From Melieria omissa (taxonomy: Eukaryota > Arthropoda > Insecta > Diptera > Ulidiidae), in NCBI GenBank assembly GCA_963971225.1, contig OZ020269.1, positions 79,336,450 to 79,400,449 on the forward strand: a DNA stretch of 64,000 bases, in the 5' to 3' direction. Within the stretch, counting starts at the first letter, position 1. Each line of letters begins with the position of its first letter. A program made the position numbers and the translations under genes. Shown in pieces: positions 1 through 11,040 of the stretch. Under the pieces are notes generated by a model. The model searched no databases and was not told the origin of the DNA. It worked only from the letters and a program-made list of their open reading frames with translations.

Positions 1-428
1 GAACCAAACGCCTGCCTCTTCGAAGGTCATTCAGTAATAAAAGAGTTCGCTATCACAGAAAAGAGCATTCTTAAAGTGAATATAAGTTTAAATTTAACAT
101 TTATGTATTTGTGCGTATTGGGTCCTTTCAAAGCTAACATATTCTTATTAATATAACATAGAAAAATATTAAAGCAGAAACTTTGAACTTTGAGTAGGGG
201 TGAGAGGGGGGCTAGCGGGAAAATGGCTAGTTAAAATTATTTTGTATGTTCATATTCAGTTTCAGCGACCCAGAAAAATATTGGGTGCACAAATCCACTA
301 AAATTTTTCAAGAAAATACTTTCAACCCTTAGTGAATTTGAATTTTCAAATTTGAAATTTTTTTCACATCAAAATAGCTTTGCCCTCATTTCAAATTTTG
401 AGATCATTCGATAATTTTTGTCTTTAAA
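1..428. other. non-coding, no feature seen
   Basis: AT-rich DNA without a convincing reading frame or repeat boundary. It precedes a decayed Tc1/mariner-type transposase and may hold the lost 5' part of that element, but I see no inverted terminal repeat. Confidence 0.4.
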
Positions 429-890
429 ATGAGCAGCGAAATAGAAGTTCGTGAAAAAATTATTAGACTGCGCAATGAAAATCCTAATTTGACTTTCAAA
501 GCAATTTATCGAAAAGCATGGGTTTCGCGAAATACCGCTTCGTCTGTTATTAAAGTATACAATGAACGTCTGACGATTAATAGGAAACAAGAAAGTGGCA
601 AAAAGAAGGGGCTTAGTAGCCCTGCTATGGGCAAGAAAGTGATCGCTCTTAAAAAATAAATCTCAATACATCAGGCAGAAAAGTGGCTGAATGCTCTAAA
701 ACATTTGTTAGAAAAGTTAAGAAGGAGGAAGGACTGAAGTCATACAAGGTCCAAAAAGGTCCAGATAGAAATTAGAACAAGAACAGCGAGGCAAAAGAGT
801 GATCCAAAATATTGCACCGTGATTTCATACGGAATTTCGATTGCTGCAATATGGACGATGTACCAGAGAACTGCACGAGTGCCTATTTTT
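429..890 (+). pseudogene. Tc1/mariner (ITm-type) transposase N-terminal relic
   Basis: The first 76 codons encode a basic helix-turn-helix segment (EVREKIIRLRNENPNL, then WVSRNTASSVIKVYNERL) typical of the paired-like DNA-binding half of Tc1/mariner transposases. After a stop near 657 the homology resumes in another frame (NTSGRKVAECSKTFVRKVKK, then GLKSYKVQKGPDRN), hits another stop near 773, and resumes again around 812 with NFDCCNMDD. The last piece resembles the region around the first catalytic Asp of the DDE/D domain. The remaining catalytic domain is missing. Two or more frame breaks show a dead gene. The subfamily (ITm versus Tc1) is inferred from the motif style only. Confidence 0.7.
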
Positions 891-1577
891 ATGACTCTGA
901 GTATACTCGCCTTAAAAGCGGTTGCGGTGTGATCGCCACCGCATTGATTTTGTATGAGTATTTACCATACCCATGTCGATTTGAGTATTGGTGCGTTTAA
1001 GCTACTAGCATACTCAAGCATATGATTTCGTGGTATCTGCTTTACTTTGCTTCGTAATTTTTTTTATCACATTCGGCAATCGTACCCGACGAGTACGATG
1101 ACTAGTATTAGTGCTACTCGTACTTCGTGTGCACAACATAAATAATATGTATATAAGAGAATGCAGAGATACATATTGGGCAAAGTGAAGATGAGTGAAG
1201 TCAGTAGCAAATAAGAATAACTATGCAGCCGGCCGCAAAATTGACACCGCGATGTTACTGTTTTTGTTTGTAGCACTCTCATATAACGGTAAACGGCCTA
1301 TTTAGCGTTATCAATGATTGTGCGTATATTGATGATTCTGTTTCTTACTGAGAAAAAAGTCAATTGTTGCAAAAATTATTAGTTTTGAAGTGTTACTGCA
1401 AGCAGTTGGAACAATTTCGGCATGGCGTCAAACAATGATTTGGTTGCTGAATATATTGCGAATGGAACTTACTCCCTGTCACCAAAACGTTCCTTCTTAA
1501 TGGCCCTCGTAGACGATTTTTATTTGCATGTATTGAATTTTTTTCGATATTCAGTCGCGAAAAAGATACATATCGCA
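891..1577. other. non-coding, no clear feature
   Basis: No convincing gene. The stretch holds several short GAGTATAC/CGAGTAC-like words, which also occur loosely around 2230-2420 and 24400-24760. I could not define a repeat unit from them. Confidence 0.3.
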
Positions 1578-1982
1578 CACGCACTACAAAAGTGACACAA
1601 CTCAAAATTTTTCGGGTTTATATGTTAATATTGTGCACAATGCATTTATCTACAAATAAGAAAAAGCTCAGTATATTTTTTTGTTGTTTACTGTTGCAAA
1701 AATACAGTTAGATCTCTTTTCATGTCAGAAGTTTGATGCTATTTGATCGCTGCAGCTCAATGCAAAAGAGTCCTAACTCAAATTGTGACATTTTAAACGA
1801 CATAAATTTTTGTTGAAGTTAATTTTAAACAAAATTCTGACCATTTTTATATATATTTTTAATTATTAAAATTAACTATGAATTTTAATGTTTATTTAGC
1901 TCAAAAACAGTTTTTTCAACAGTTTTTTAACAGTTTCCTGAAAAATCAAAAATTTTTAGTTGTGTCACTTTTGTAGTGCGTG
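1578..1982. mobile_element. MITE-like element with about 35-bp inverted ends
   Basis: CACGCACTACAAAAGTGACA at 1578 continues as CAACTCAAAATTTTT. It is matched in inverted orientation by the segment ending GTAGTGCGTG at 1982, with about one mismatch over 35 bp. About 335 bp of AT-rich non-coding DNA lies between. The structure fits a 405-bp non-autonomous DNA transposon. I could not define a target-site duplication, so the superfamily is open. Confidence 0.55.
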
Positions 1983-2689
1983 AGCAATATACGCGCTATG
2001 TGTAGAAGCTGAGTAGGCTCGTCACCCACAAGTCGAGCGCGCGCCGAAGTTGTGTAAGTGTTACGAGCTAGCATTGTTCCTGCAGGTAAAGCGCAGAACG
2101 AAATATTAAAAAAAAGCTTGAGTGCGAAAACGCACATTACTCAAAATTTCGCTCATGCTGGTTACGGTATTTACTGGTACTGTTTTTTGCGCTCATTGCT
2201 TTTACATAGTAGAAATATGAACAGAACGAAAAGTATTGAGTATGTTATGATCGCATGAGGCTCTCAGCAAATGAACGACGAGTAAAATCAACACCGCACA
2301 ATTTCTTTTGCGGTGTTTATGGCACTCGAGTATACAAAATACAGAGTATGTATGCGGTGTACTTATTGTTGCGGTGCACTCGTGCCGTTCTCTGCTATGT
2401 ACTGGGTGACTTTTCACAGCTTCCACTTGTGCACTAATTTCATCGTGCGCAAACCTTACACTGTTTTAATTTGAAGAAAGTATTATACACTGTTTTATAG
2501 CATATAAAACTATTTAGTTATAAATAGTATAAATAAATATAGTCTATATAATTATACAATTCTTATCAATTTGCTTGTAGATTGCATATATGATGAAAAA
2601 TACCTTCACTTTATCTACTTGATTAGCTTTAGCATTCCGTTCGTATGTATGTCTTGAAGTTGTCATATAAATTCACGTACAAAAAATGC
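1983..2689. other. non-coding, no clear feature
   Basis: Short reading frames here lack any recognisable motif. The region ends in the ATTT target duplication (2690-2693) of the LTR retrotransposon that follows. Confidence 0.35.
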
Positions 2690-2693
2690 ATTT

Positions 2694-3110
2694 TGTAGAA
2701 AGATTTCCGTTTATTCGTGAATTCTAAACTATAAGAGTTTTACAAAAGTTACAAAATTTCAAAGATTAGGTTGTAATAACTTCCTACGCACGCGCACAAT
2801 CGGCCAGTCTTCGCCGTCCACGATTGCTTGCGACTACAATTTCTCAGTCGGCCAGCCATCGCTGTCCACGACTGCTACAATTCTAAATTCTACCTGGAAC
2901 AAACTTACCCTTCCGAGCAGGAGCCAATCGCAAAGTGGCTCGTCAACTCGTAAGGATCGCTCTTTTATACACGCGCAGGATAGAGCTTTTACAGCTTTGG
3001 AACGAAAGCTTCTATCCATGAGTTTACAAACGAGCTTTAGCTCAATTAGCGTTACCAACTATTTTATTCTTAAGACTAGGAACAAAGATAACTTAGACTA
3101 CTCTGCTACA
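2694..3110 (-). repeat. 3' LTR (417 bp)
   Basis: Direct copy of 4927-5343 with one substitution visible by eye, near 2809. It contains the same TATA box. The short open frame antisense within the LTR appears in both copies and is not a gene. Confidence 0.9.
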
Positions 3111-3124
3111 GTCTCCCCCTTTGA
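3111..3124 (-). other. polypurine tract
   Basis: The minus strand reads AAAGGGGGAGAC directly before the TGTAG start of the 3' LTR. This is the plus-strand primer site expected at that place and agrees with the orientation given by the primer binding site. Confidence 0.8.
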
Positions 3125-3155
3125 CGTGCGAGGAGCACTCGAATCGTGCGTCAAC

Positions 3156-4762
3156 TTAGGCTGTTTTCTTGGGTCTTCCTCTCCGTCGAATCGGTCTTAC
3201 AGGAACTGGATCTTCCTCGGCGTTGGTACCCTTGTACAAAGTGAGTGCGGATGCATGGTAAGCGCCAACTGCCACGGTAGGGTCATCCTTCGTTGCAACT
3301 TCATAAATGGATGCGCCAACCTTCCGTATAACCACATAAGGTCCGTCTCGTTTCGGTACAAACTTTGATGAAATTCCTTTCGATGCTTGGCTAAGGACGT
3401 GGGTGGTGACCAATACTTCAGTACCCACTTCTATATCTTCTTGTGGTCGTCGATGCTTGTCGCTATGTATCTTGTTTCGGTCTTGCGTCTGCTGCTCTGC
3501 TTCTTTAGCGTTGTTAAAGTTGTTGGCCATACTCTTTAGATACGGCGAGATTTGCGGAATGAAGTTTTCGCTCTCAACGATGACTCTGACGTCATGCTCT
3601 ACATCATCAAACGTTCGAAGCTCTCTTCCAAAAGTGAGGTAAGCTGCAGTGTAACCAGTAGACTGGCATTTAGCTGTGTTCATAGCAAAACGAATTGATG
3701 GCAATCCGAGGTCCCAAACGTCGTGTTGATTTTGAACAACAATTGCAAGTTGTGCTTTAAGGTCTCTGTTTTTGCGCTCAACTGGATTGGCTGCCGGATG
3801 TTAAACGGGTGTAAAAAGCTGTTGTATGCCCATGCCATATGCAACTTTCTGCATAATGGATGAAACAAACTGGACTCCGTTATCTGATTTTAGGCGTCGC
3901 GGAATACCAAAACGCATAAATACTTCTTCGATTAATACCTTGGCACAAATCTCGGCAGTAGCTTCTTTTAGCGGAAATATTTCAACCCAACGACTTGCTA
4001 CGTCTTCTGCTATAAAGATCCATTGATGACCTTCTGCAGTTTTGGGTAATGGTCCAAATAGATCGATTGCTATTACTTCAAAACGTTGTTTACTGCTTGT
4101 AGTTTGTAGTAATCCCATTGGCTTCATGTTGGTTGCTTTGTAGCGCTGGCACTCGATGCAATTTCGTACATATTTACTTATGTCTGCACGCATGCCTGGC
4201 CAAAAGTAGCGGTATGCAATACGCGCAATTGTTCTTTCTGCTCGGTAATGCCCTGCAGTACTTTCGTCGTGATATGATTTCAAAATAGCTGCACGCTCGT
4301 GCACAGGAATCACAAGCTGAGCGTCTTCAACAGTGTCGTTAGCATAGCAATACAGGACACCATCGTTTAGGATATAACCACGGTTATTCCAAATAGTGAC
4401 GTTCTCATCTGCTTTCTCCAGTGAAAGGATAATGTTCTTCAAATATTCGTCTTTGAGTTGCTGATCTCTTAATTCTTTCGGACCTTTACGGGGCAAGTCC
4501 ACATCAAATGCACAAATGCAATTTGGCGATACGTGATCGATCTCGATACAGGGTGGTCGTGACAGCATGTCTGCTACCGCGTTGGTTCTTCCTGGGGTGT
4601 AGTCTACCTTGAAGTTATATTGCTGTATCTGCAATGCCCATCTGGCGAGACGACCTGATGGTGATTTCATTGTTAGCAGCCATTTTAGTGGTTGATGATT
4701 AGTCATTAGTAAAATTTGTCCTCCTTCAATATATCCGCGGAATTTTGCACATGCCCAACATC
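3156..4762 (-). pseudogene. truncated pol: RNase H end plus integrase
   Basis: On the minus strand the frame begins abruptly within RNase H (WACAKFRGYIEGGQ, then TNHQPLKWLL). It continues through the zinc-binding H2C2 region (HYRAERT...CIECQ) and the integrase core: first Asp in AIDLFGPLP, second in KSDNGVQF, Glu in NPVERKNRDL. It ends with a GPY/F-type C-terminal domain (DGPYVVIRKVGASIYEV) and a basic tail. One in-frame TAA (3801-3803), just before HPAANPVER, separates two reading frames that are otherwise in the same phase. Protease and reverse transcriptase are absent. No protein from this copy could be complete. Confidence 0.88.
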
Positions 4763-4910
4763 GTGGCTAACCTTCCCAGCAGTTCCGAATATTCGATTCG
4801 ACGCAGCGAACGTATTGCGAGAGCCCAAAGTAATTCTGCGAATTTCAAAATGGCGAATTTTACTCCTGAGCAATTTGATCGGCTGATGCAAGCGGTCAGC
4901 AATTTTAATT
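4763..4910 (+). pseudogene. inverted gag leader and gag N-terminus fragment
   Basis: On the plus strand, opposite to the rest of the element, an ATG at 4850 in a good context (AAAATGG) opens MANFTPEQFDRLMQAV. This resembles the start of gypsy-type Gag proteins, and leader-like sequence precedes it. The frame then runs straight into the primer binding site and LTR. In an intact element Gag starts on the same strand as pol, just after the primer binding site, so this piece appears inverted. Gag identity rests on motif style only. Confidence 0.45.
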
Positions 4911-4924
4911 CACGTTGGGCGCCA
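4911..4924 (-). other. primer binding site (tRNA-Lys type)
   Basis: Two bases inside the 5' LTR, the minus strand reads TGGCGCCCAACGTG. This matches the 3' end complement of insect tRNA-Lys used to prime gypsy-type reverse transcription. It fixes the element's orientation as minus. Confidence 0.8.
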
Positions 4925-4926
4925 AT

Positions 4927-5343
4927 TGTAGAAAGATTTCCGTTTATTCGTGAATTCTAAACTATAAGAGTTTTACAAAAGTTACAAAATTTCAAAGATT
5001 AGGTTGTAATAACTTCCTACGCACGCGCACAATCGGCCAGCCTTCGCCGTCCACGATTGCTTGCGACTACAATTTCTCAGTCGGCCAGCCATCGCTGTCC
5101 ACGACTGCTACAATTCTAAATTCTACCTGGAACAAACTTACCCTTCCGAGCAGGAGCCAATCGCAAAGTGGCTCGTCAACTCGTAAGGATCGCTCTTTTA
5201 TACACGCGCAGGATAGAGCTTTTACAGCTTTGGAACGAAAGCTTCTATCCATGAGTTTACAAACGAGCTTTAGCTCAATTAGCGTTACCAACTATTTTAT
5301 TCTTAAGACTAGGAACAAAGATAACTTAGACTACTCTGCTACA
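4927..5343 (-). repeat. 5' LTR (417 bp)
   Basis: Reading the minus strand, the LTR starts TGTAGCAGAG and ends TTTCTACA. It contains a TATAAAAGAGC promoter box (complement of 5193-5203) and two copies of a GTGGACRGCGAWGGCTGGCC word. The latter also occurs, diverged, in the LTR-like sequence near 25264-25575. Confidence 0.9.
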
Positions 5344-5435
5344 ATTTGTATTTCTAGTTTGCCTCTGTTGTGTGTGCATTAAAAGTAAAAAATAAATATA
5401 AGAAGAATACCCGAGTGTCTTTCAAAAAAGAGGTT

Positions 5436-5762
5436 TAAAATGGATTTGATTATAATACGAATCCTTCAGTCGATTCAGAAAACCACCAGCAAGACATAAA
5501 ACCAATTGGTGATACTGGTGTTCAAGAAAAAGTTCACACGGAACTTATGGAAACTACATGGAAACGTAAAAATAATTTTAAAGAATGGAAACCAAATCAG
5601 CATAAAGCAATGAGGCAAAGTGGGCAAGAATACGAAACTCGCAGTGGACGCATTATACCGGCAAAAGTGCCAAAAGTGTGGGTTTGTACTTGCAAATATA
5701 AATGCAGTGAAATATTTTCTGAACAGGATCGGATTGAAAAAATGAAGAGTTTTGGAGTTTAG
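5436..5762 (+). pseudogene. repeat-associated Cys-containing protein, N-terminal fragment
   Basis: An open frame of about 108 codons without a good start (first ATG 5547) includes KEWKPNQHKAMRQSGQEY, a basic RSGRIIPAK stretch and a CTCKYKCSEIFSEQDR motif. This resembles the N-terminal part of a widespread, poorly named insect multicopy protein family that I regard as transposon-encoded. The frame ends at a TAG (5760-5762). No downstream domain of that family is seen. Function is not established, and the family call is from memory of its layout. Confidence 0.4.
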
Positions 5763-6608
5763 CCGACTATGCCAAGCAATGAATAATAGCTTCCTAACCA
5801 GACCGTGCAAAAAGATGACAGTGAGCTCAAACAGGCGACAAAATAGTTTTGAGTATAGGCTACGTGAGCAAAGAGTTTGTAAGCAATTTAAATCTAAAAA
5901 CGCTGAATGTGTCTAATGCTGTCCGGACTCAATGTAGACTCAATGCACTACCGATGGTGCAAAAAAAAAATTAGTTATAAATTACCCTAAAGAATGGAAA
6001 ACAATTATGTGGAATGCGAGATGTTAGAATCCATATTTTACCAAAGAAATGGAGTATACTGACCGGCTGCCCTCGATAGTCCAGCGGGTAGCGCGCTGTA
6101 CAGTGTGTTATTTAAATCTAGGAGGACAAAAGTAAAATTTTGAAATACATTTGTTTTATGAAAAAACAGCATGGATCAACTGTCAATACATCATACTGTC
6201 TATAAAGGTTAATTTTATGACCATGGTGTTATGCACAGGGTCTTCAAACTTTACCTTTTCTTAGATTGACTTTTTTTTATTTTTTGGTTGTATGCCAGAT
6301 TGTTTAAATTTTTTGTCATATAGTGAAAGCATGGGATCAGATATGTAGTTTTGTTTTTAATCACTTAATTTCTTTAATTTGCTGTATTTCAACTGGGATA
6401 TTGATTTCAATATACAGATTAAAAAATATTTCTTTTTTGTCTTATACTAATTTTAAAAGATAAAAAAGTATATATATTCACCGATATTCACTTAAAAATT
6501 AAATATCTTTAAAATCCTTGAAGTGTCCGTTGTCGATATTGAGGAAGATCCATTGCGCATTTTTGCGGCCGTCTAACAAACTTTTCAATTTTAGCGCAAG
6601 AAACCGAA
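5763..6608. other. non-coding; holds one arm of a divergent inverted repeat
   Basis: No gene seen. The segment 6090-6140 (GTGTTATTTAAATCTAGGAGG and on) recurs inverted at about 7845-7885 with a few differences, so the Transib relic and SINE lie between two inverted arms. The arms may be ends of an older element, but I see no target duplication. Confidence 0.4.
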
Positions 6609-7323
6609 TTGAAAATTCAAGACATTGTCACAGAATGGGTGAAAGCGACGAAAGCAAAGCAATTAGATGCAATATTTGATGTTCTTGTTAGTGCATGTAA
6701 GGAAAAAATTTGCTGTTCCGAATTCCGAAAGCTACTCAGAAGGGAAGCGAGTACCATGAGCCATAAAATAAGCCTTCGATGGAATAGAGAGCAACGAAAA
6801 TATCATCGGTTTATGCTAAAAAAACAAAAATTTCCTTAGTTCAAGATACACCATCCCAAAACACATTTGTACCAATTCTAGTAAGTTTGTTTACGACTAT
6901 AAAAATTACATACATGTATTTACTTAATACGTAATTTAGTGAACAAAAAAATGAGGGTGAAAAATAAGGGACGACCAATGAAAACATTTTTTATGTCATG
7001 GGCGCCAAATCATTAGCAGTTGTTTGTTGCCCATCGGTCAACTTTCAGAGGAAGTCCAAGAAGCCCGTCATAAGTACATAAAATATATTCGGGAACACAA
7101 TACACGAAAAATGTCACGCAAAGACACAAATATGGACTTGTTCCAAATGTTTTTAGTAACGTCGGATCCACTTATATCTAGTTTAAGAAAACTGCCATGT
7201 AAGCGCAAGAAAAATCTTTCTCCAGCCGTGATGGACTTACTATTAGCTGAACCAAGTTCGACTGCTTCCTCAGATGATAAAACAAGCGAGACCGGTGAAA
7301 GGAATTATATTAAAATAAAATAA
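6609..7323 (+). pseudogene. Transib-type transposase relic (N- and C-terminal pieces)
   Basis: Two plus-strand reading frames flank a non-coding gap. The first (6609-6839) has a Cys-containing N-terminal layout (VSACKEKICCSEFRKLL, then SLRWNREQRKYHRFM), judged Transib-like only by style. The second (7024-7323) begins LPIGQLSEEVQEARHKYIKY and continues REHNTRKMSRKDTN, the C-terminal part of Transib transposases. It is comparable to the end of the catalytic core of vertebrate RAG1 (SEGNESGNK region), where the last acidic catalytic residue lies. The catalytic middle (first and second Asp) is missing. The better-preserved relative is at 61900-62905. Confidence 0.6.
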
Positions 7324-7438
7324 TATCAAAAGATCTACTTGTTTATATACAATTTTTGTGATTTTTGTTACATAATACATTTTTATATATAATGTTTTTT
7401 TCTGAATTGATCCCAATGTCTTTACGACTTCTTTAATA

Positions 7439-7782
7439 ATAATAAAAATTAATAATTGATTGGCACGACAAGCCCGCTTACGCGAGACTAAGGCCTAGCT
7501 TCCCGCAACCACCCGTGTTGTGCGTGTGAATTTTGAACGCGCGGGTGGAAGGGACCTACAGTTTTATGCCGGTTCCGAACGGCAGGTTGGGAGCTTTTTC
7601 ATAGGCAATTTTTACTCTCAGAGGTTTGCCATTTCCAGCTGAGAGGACAGCCACCGAAAGAGAAAACGAGTTTCCTGTTATTTTTTTTTAGGTGTTACTA
7701 CATGCAGAATTCGAACTTGCGTCGCTCTGCATGCGAATCGCTGGACAGCGCACTAACCAACTGAGCCACGGTGGCAGCCGTG
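7439..7782 (-). mobile_element. tRNA-derived SINE, full length, 344 bp
   Basis: On the minus strand the element begins with a tRNA-like head: A box TGGCTCAGTTGGTTAGTGCG and a degenerate B box GTTCGAATTCTGC. A unique body follows (including CCGTTCGGAACCGGCATAAA) and then an AT-rich tail with TTATTATTATT. It is flanked by a 15-bp duplication, ACGACTTCTTTAATA (7424-7438 and 7783-7797), diagnostic of LINE-machinery insertion. A second copy lies at 58514-59094. Confidence 0.88.
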
Positions 7783-7844
7783 ACGACTTCTTTAATAGCA
7801 AATTAAATTAAAATTTGCACCATTTCGCCGCGCTACTGATTTTT

Positions 7845-8025
7845 GTCCTCCTAGATTTGAAAATAAGCACACTGTGCGCTGGCTTCTCATACCGTGGACC
7901 CAGGTTTGATTACTGGCTCGGGCTGGTAAAACGCTCATCTACTTCTATCGCTATCCACATGAAGCAGATGAGAATAACAAGAATCGCACAGTGCGCTCTT
8001 GGCAGGCAATGGCAAACAAGTAAAA
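7845..8025 (+). repeat. second tRNA-like SINE-type fragment
   Basis: The sequence has a T-arm/B-box-like segment (CCAGGTTTGATTACTGG, about 7901-7917) after a cloverleaf-like run (GCGCTGGCTTCTCATACC). It ends with GGCAATGGCAAAC, resembling the body of the SINE at 7439-7782. No target duplication is seen, and it is too degenerate to be a working tRNA. Confidence 0.4.
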
Positions 8026-8029
8026 AACA

Positions 8030-8295
8030 AAAACAAATTTTTTGAATTGCTTTGCATATTTTGAGGGCCTTTGTTTTTTAAGTAAATCATTGACAAAAGG
8101 CTGAAAAGTGTTGAAATTGATATGAGCATGAGATGATAGTTGATTTACGAAAAATCTGTAAGTTTTCGAGCATAAAAAACACTTTAAAATTCCATATTTT
8201 CCGACTTTGAGGTCCAATTCCCGCGGAATTATAACACTTAAAAAAAATATGAAAAAGTAGAGGAATGTGATTTTGTTGTGCTGTGTAATCAGCAG
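8030..8295 (+). repeat. dispersed repeat A, 3' part
   Basis: The stretch around AAAATTCCATATTTTC, GACTTTGAGGT and the terminal TTGTTGTGCTGTGTAAT recurs at 59640-59990. Parts also recur in inverted and direct form at 47590-47860. No coding capacity is visible. Confidence 0.6.
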
Positions 8296-9830
8296 ACCAA
8301 AGTTACCTAAAACTTACTAATAAATCCCATGTTGCAGAATCAGTGTTCCTCTGTGTGCTTTTGTTGATTTGTTGTAATTTAACACTTTCAGAGGCTTTGA
8401 TTTCCAGATTTGCTCATTGGCCCCTTTTTGGAGAAAACATATTGAAGAAGAACTTATTGAAATCTTTTGTTCTTGATTGCACTTGGCGCAATTTTTTTTA
8501 AGTTATCAAACTACATGAATAATTAGCAGTGAATAAATAAACTGTGGTCTAATCTTTGGTCAATAATTTTTTTGTTTTATCTGAATATAATTTCTGAAAC
8601 CCGGAAAATTTTTGTTAAAACCGCCCTTAGAGAATCGTCCAAATTTCACAGAATCTCTGGGTAAAATACCGACCTGGCAACCGTGTTAACAGTGGCCATT
8701 CAACTAGTCAACTATCCTGTGAAGAGTTTATTGGTTCATTGCTCGTTGCCGTTGAAAGCCAAATGATGTGGGGTGGGCAGAGAGGTTTAAAGTTGCCAGG
8801 ACATTTGATCAGTGCGACCATTGTAGCAAACTAAATATTTGCAGAGAGGAATAACAGGAAGATAGAAAGGATGAGGGCTAAATCTTAAATTTAGGAATCA
8901 TTGCTAACTTCCCCTATTCAGGTATTTTAAAATTTTCGTAAACATTAATGATTTCGAATCCTTTCCCACTGCTGAACTGGATTTCTGTGCCATCGCTTTC
9001 AAAGCTGGGCCAAGAACATTGGTTAACGGGCGCATCTGCATACATTGTACGTATGTATTGTATGTATGTGGGTGTGTGCATCTGCTAGCCGGCACTTTCA
9101 ATTACTGCTTAGCTAATTAAGTAATTAAATGGTTGGAGCCAATGTGCAACTGATGGTCTCCCATTTTCCTGTTCGTAGAGCAAAAAAAGCAAGCGGGGCA
9201 CAGGATTGTGGAGCGCTAATAAAATAAAACATGTTCGACAAAAACAATTACAAAATTCTTTTGTCGTTGAAAACTAAATTTATTTATTTATTTATTTCGG
9301 TTTTTGCGACACTTGATGCTTGATCCTTTCCGATAACGTACCTCGCCTACTAGTTTTAGATAGAAGAAGAAAACATATCTACACCCATGTAAATCTTATG
9401 CAACCTTAACCCCATTAAAATTATTGTTTTTAAAATAACAAAAATAACTTCACTTCATATTTTTCGCAATGCTCATGGATTACGAGTTCCTTATGTAAGT
9501 TTCTGAACGACTACACACAAATCAAACACAATAAATAAATAAATAATATATTTGTTCGATCAAAGACTGAGGGTGGTAGAACAAACTTCAAGTATTTATA
9601 ATCACTAACCCAGTAGCGACATATGGACGTTATGAAGAAATGAAAACGCTCCGATTGCTTGAAACTTTTCACACGTACGCCAACAAGAAACCGCAAAGTC
9701 TCAAGTGGCCCATAACAGTTGTCAAAGAAACCACACGTACAGGCGAACAATTCATATTTCACGTACCGATGGGGCGCAATAATAAACGTCAGAAATTGTG
9801 TGATTAAAACTTTTCCAATTTGCAGTCGCA
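8296..9830. other. non-coding, no feature seen
   Basis: No convincing frame. A short (TTTA)n run sits near 9278-9296. The GC content rises toward the right end. Confidence 0.35.
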
Positions 9831-11040
9831 GCCGAGCAGCAGAATACGAAATTTACGACAGATTAACAAGCCATTAACCGGGATCGCTCTCGGGGCGTAA
9901 ACAACGCAATCAAAAATCAACATCACGTAACTAACAATAAGATACACGGCGCGCAGTCGTCCCTTTGCGCCCAGCTGCAGCCTTCAGCCGTCAGGAGTCA
10001 GGCGTGAGGCGTCGCGCAGCGCGACAAGCTGTGCGACATCGCAGGCCGCGTGCGGCCGCAAGTGAAGGAACGTGTTACAATTTACATTTTACAGGTGATT
10101 GGGCGCAGGCAAATTCAAATAAAAGTACACGCAAAACATCTTAGGGGGTGTCGGCGGTGACGTTGCCGTCAGCAGCCGCCAGTCACCGAGCCAACGAACC
10201 GTTGCTGCGAACGCCAACATATTGAGGCGAGCCCACGTGGCGCTCGAGGGCGCGATGGAGGTGTGCGCGAGGCGGAACGCAGCTGCAAGGCAGAAAAACT
10301 CGCACATAGACGAGAACACGTGAGAACGCCAAAAAGTACGCAAGTAGAGCAACCGTTGCCGGCCTTGTCGCTTTTCAAATGTCAAACGCAAAACTTTGTC
10401 ATTTCAACTCGAGCTACCTTCTCCCCCGTCCGCATTGCGCTTTTCTGGTGTCGATGTCGGCGCTGCGTGAGCGGGAACGGCAGCGGCGGCAGCACAGTAA
10501 AAAGTATCCGTATCTGCTGCGTGTATCGCGTATCTGCCATCGCGGGTGGGCGCATTCGCGTAAGCATAATAAACCCGCAGATTTATTCGCTTTTCCTTTT
10601 GCCAGGCTGCTTTTTTACGTCGGTTTGTGTTTGGTATTTTTTGGTCAGCTTTATACTTCTTTTAGTGAGGCAAACAATTCCCAGCCGTGTTTGCTTGCTG
10701 GCTGATTTTGTCGCAGTGATACTCGCTGTCGCTTGTGGGATTTTCAGTTACAACGCGGCTGAAAAAACAGCAACTTTGCGCAACGTGATGCCGCAATTAA
10801 GACTTGCGCCGACACGGACATATTTTCCGTGTTGGCTCAAGCGCCCCCAACCCGCCTTCTGCCGTTTCGCTGTTTAAATTTCTTATCGCGACACCCTGTT
10901 GGTGTCGCCACTAGACAAATGCGTTTCGGCTTGTTTTGCTGCGAAAGCGATTCGCCGCTTCCAATTGTTTTGATATATGGATCCCCACGGTGCTGTTGGT
11001 GGTGAAAATTCGAAAAGTTGCGTTGCAATTTGAATTTTTA
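9831..11040. other. GC-richer, CpG-containing non-coding block
   Basis: The block is clearly richer in G, C and CpG than its surroundings (for example 9950-10060 and 10140-10330). The open frames in it, up to 204 codons on the plus strand, show no domain, no start context and no codon bias and look like chance frames. It could be promoter or 5' untranslated DNA of a host gene outside this view, but nothing proves that. Confidence 0.35.

Larger units (their letters stand above)
2694..5343 (-). mobile_element. gypsy/Ty3-type LTR retrotransposon, internally deleted and rearranged
   Basis: The element is bounded by two direct 417-bp LTRs beginning TGTAG and ending CTACA, and is flanked by a 4-bp duplication, ATTT (2690-2693 and 5344-5347). 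On the minus strand the order is 5' LTR, a Lys-tRNA-type primer binding site, an inverted gag-leader piece, the end of RNase H, integrase, a polypurine tract and the 3' LTR. At 2.65 kb it is far shorter than intact gypsy elements (commonly 5-8 kb). Most of gag, protease and reverse transcriptase is missing. The LTRs differ at one site that I can find (near 2809), so insertion was recent even though the copy cannot act on its own. It lies between degraded repeats. Confidence 0.9.

Noticed and set aside
2834..3058. 74-codon minus-strand frame, repeated identically at 5067-5291
   Set aside because: Lies wholly inside the LTRs, so its duplication is explained by the LTR pair and not by a gene family.
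6090..7885. inverted arms around GTCCTCCTAGATTT as ends of one large transposon
   Set aside because: The arms match only partly and no target duplication is visible; recorded as an inverted repeat only.
10263..10877. 204-codon plus-strand frame in the GC-rich block
   Set aside because: No domain, odd composition, and several overlapping frames on both strands of similar length; typical of chance frames in GC-richer DNA.
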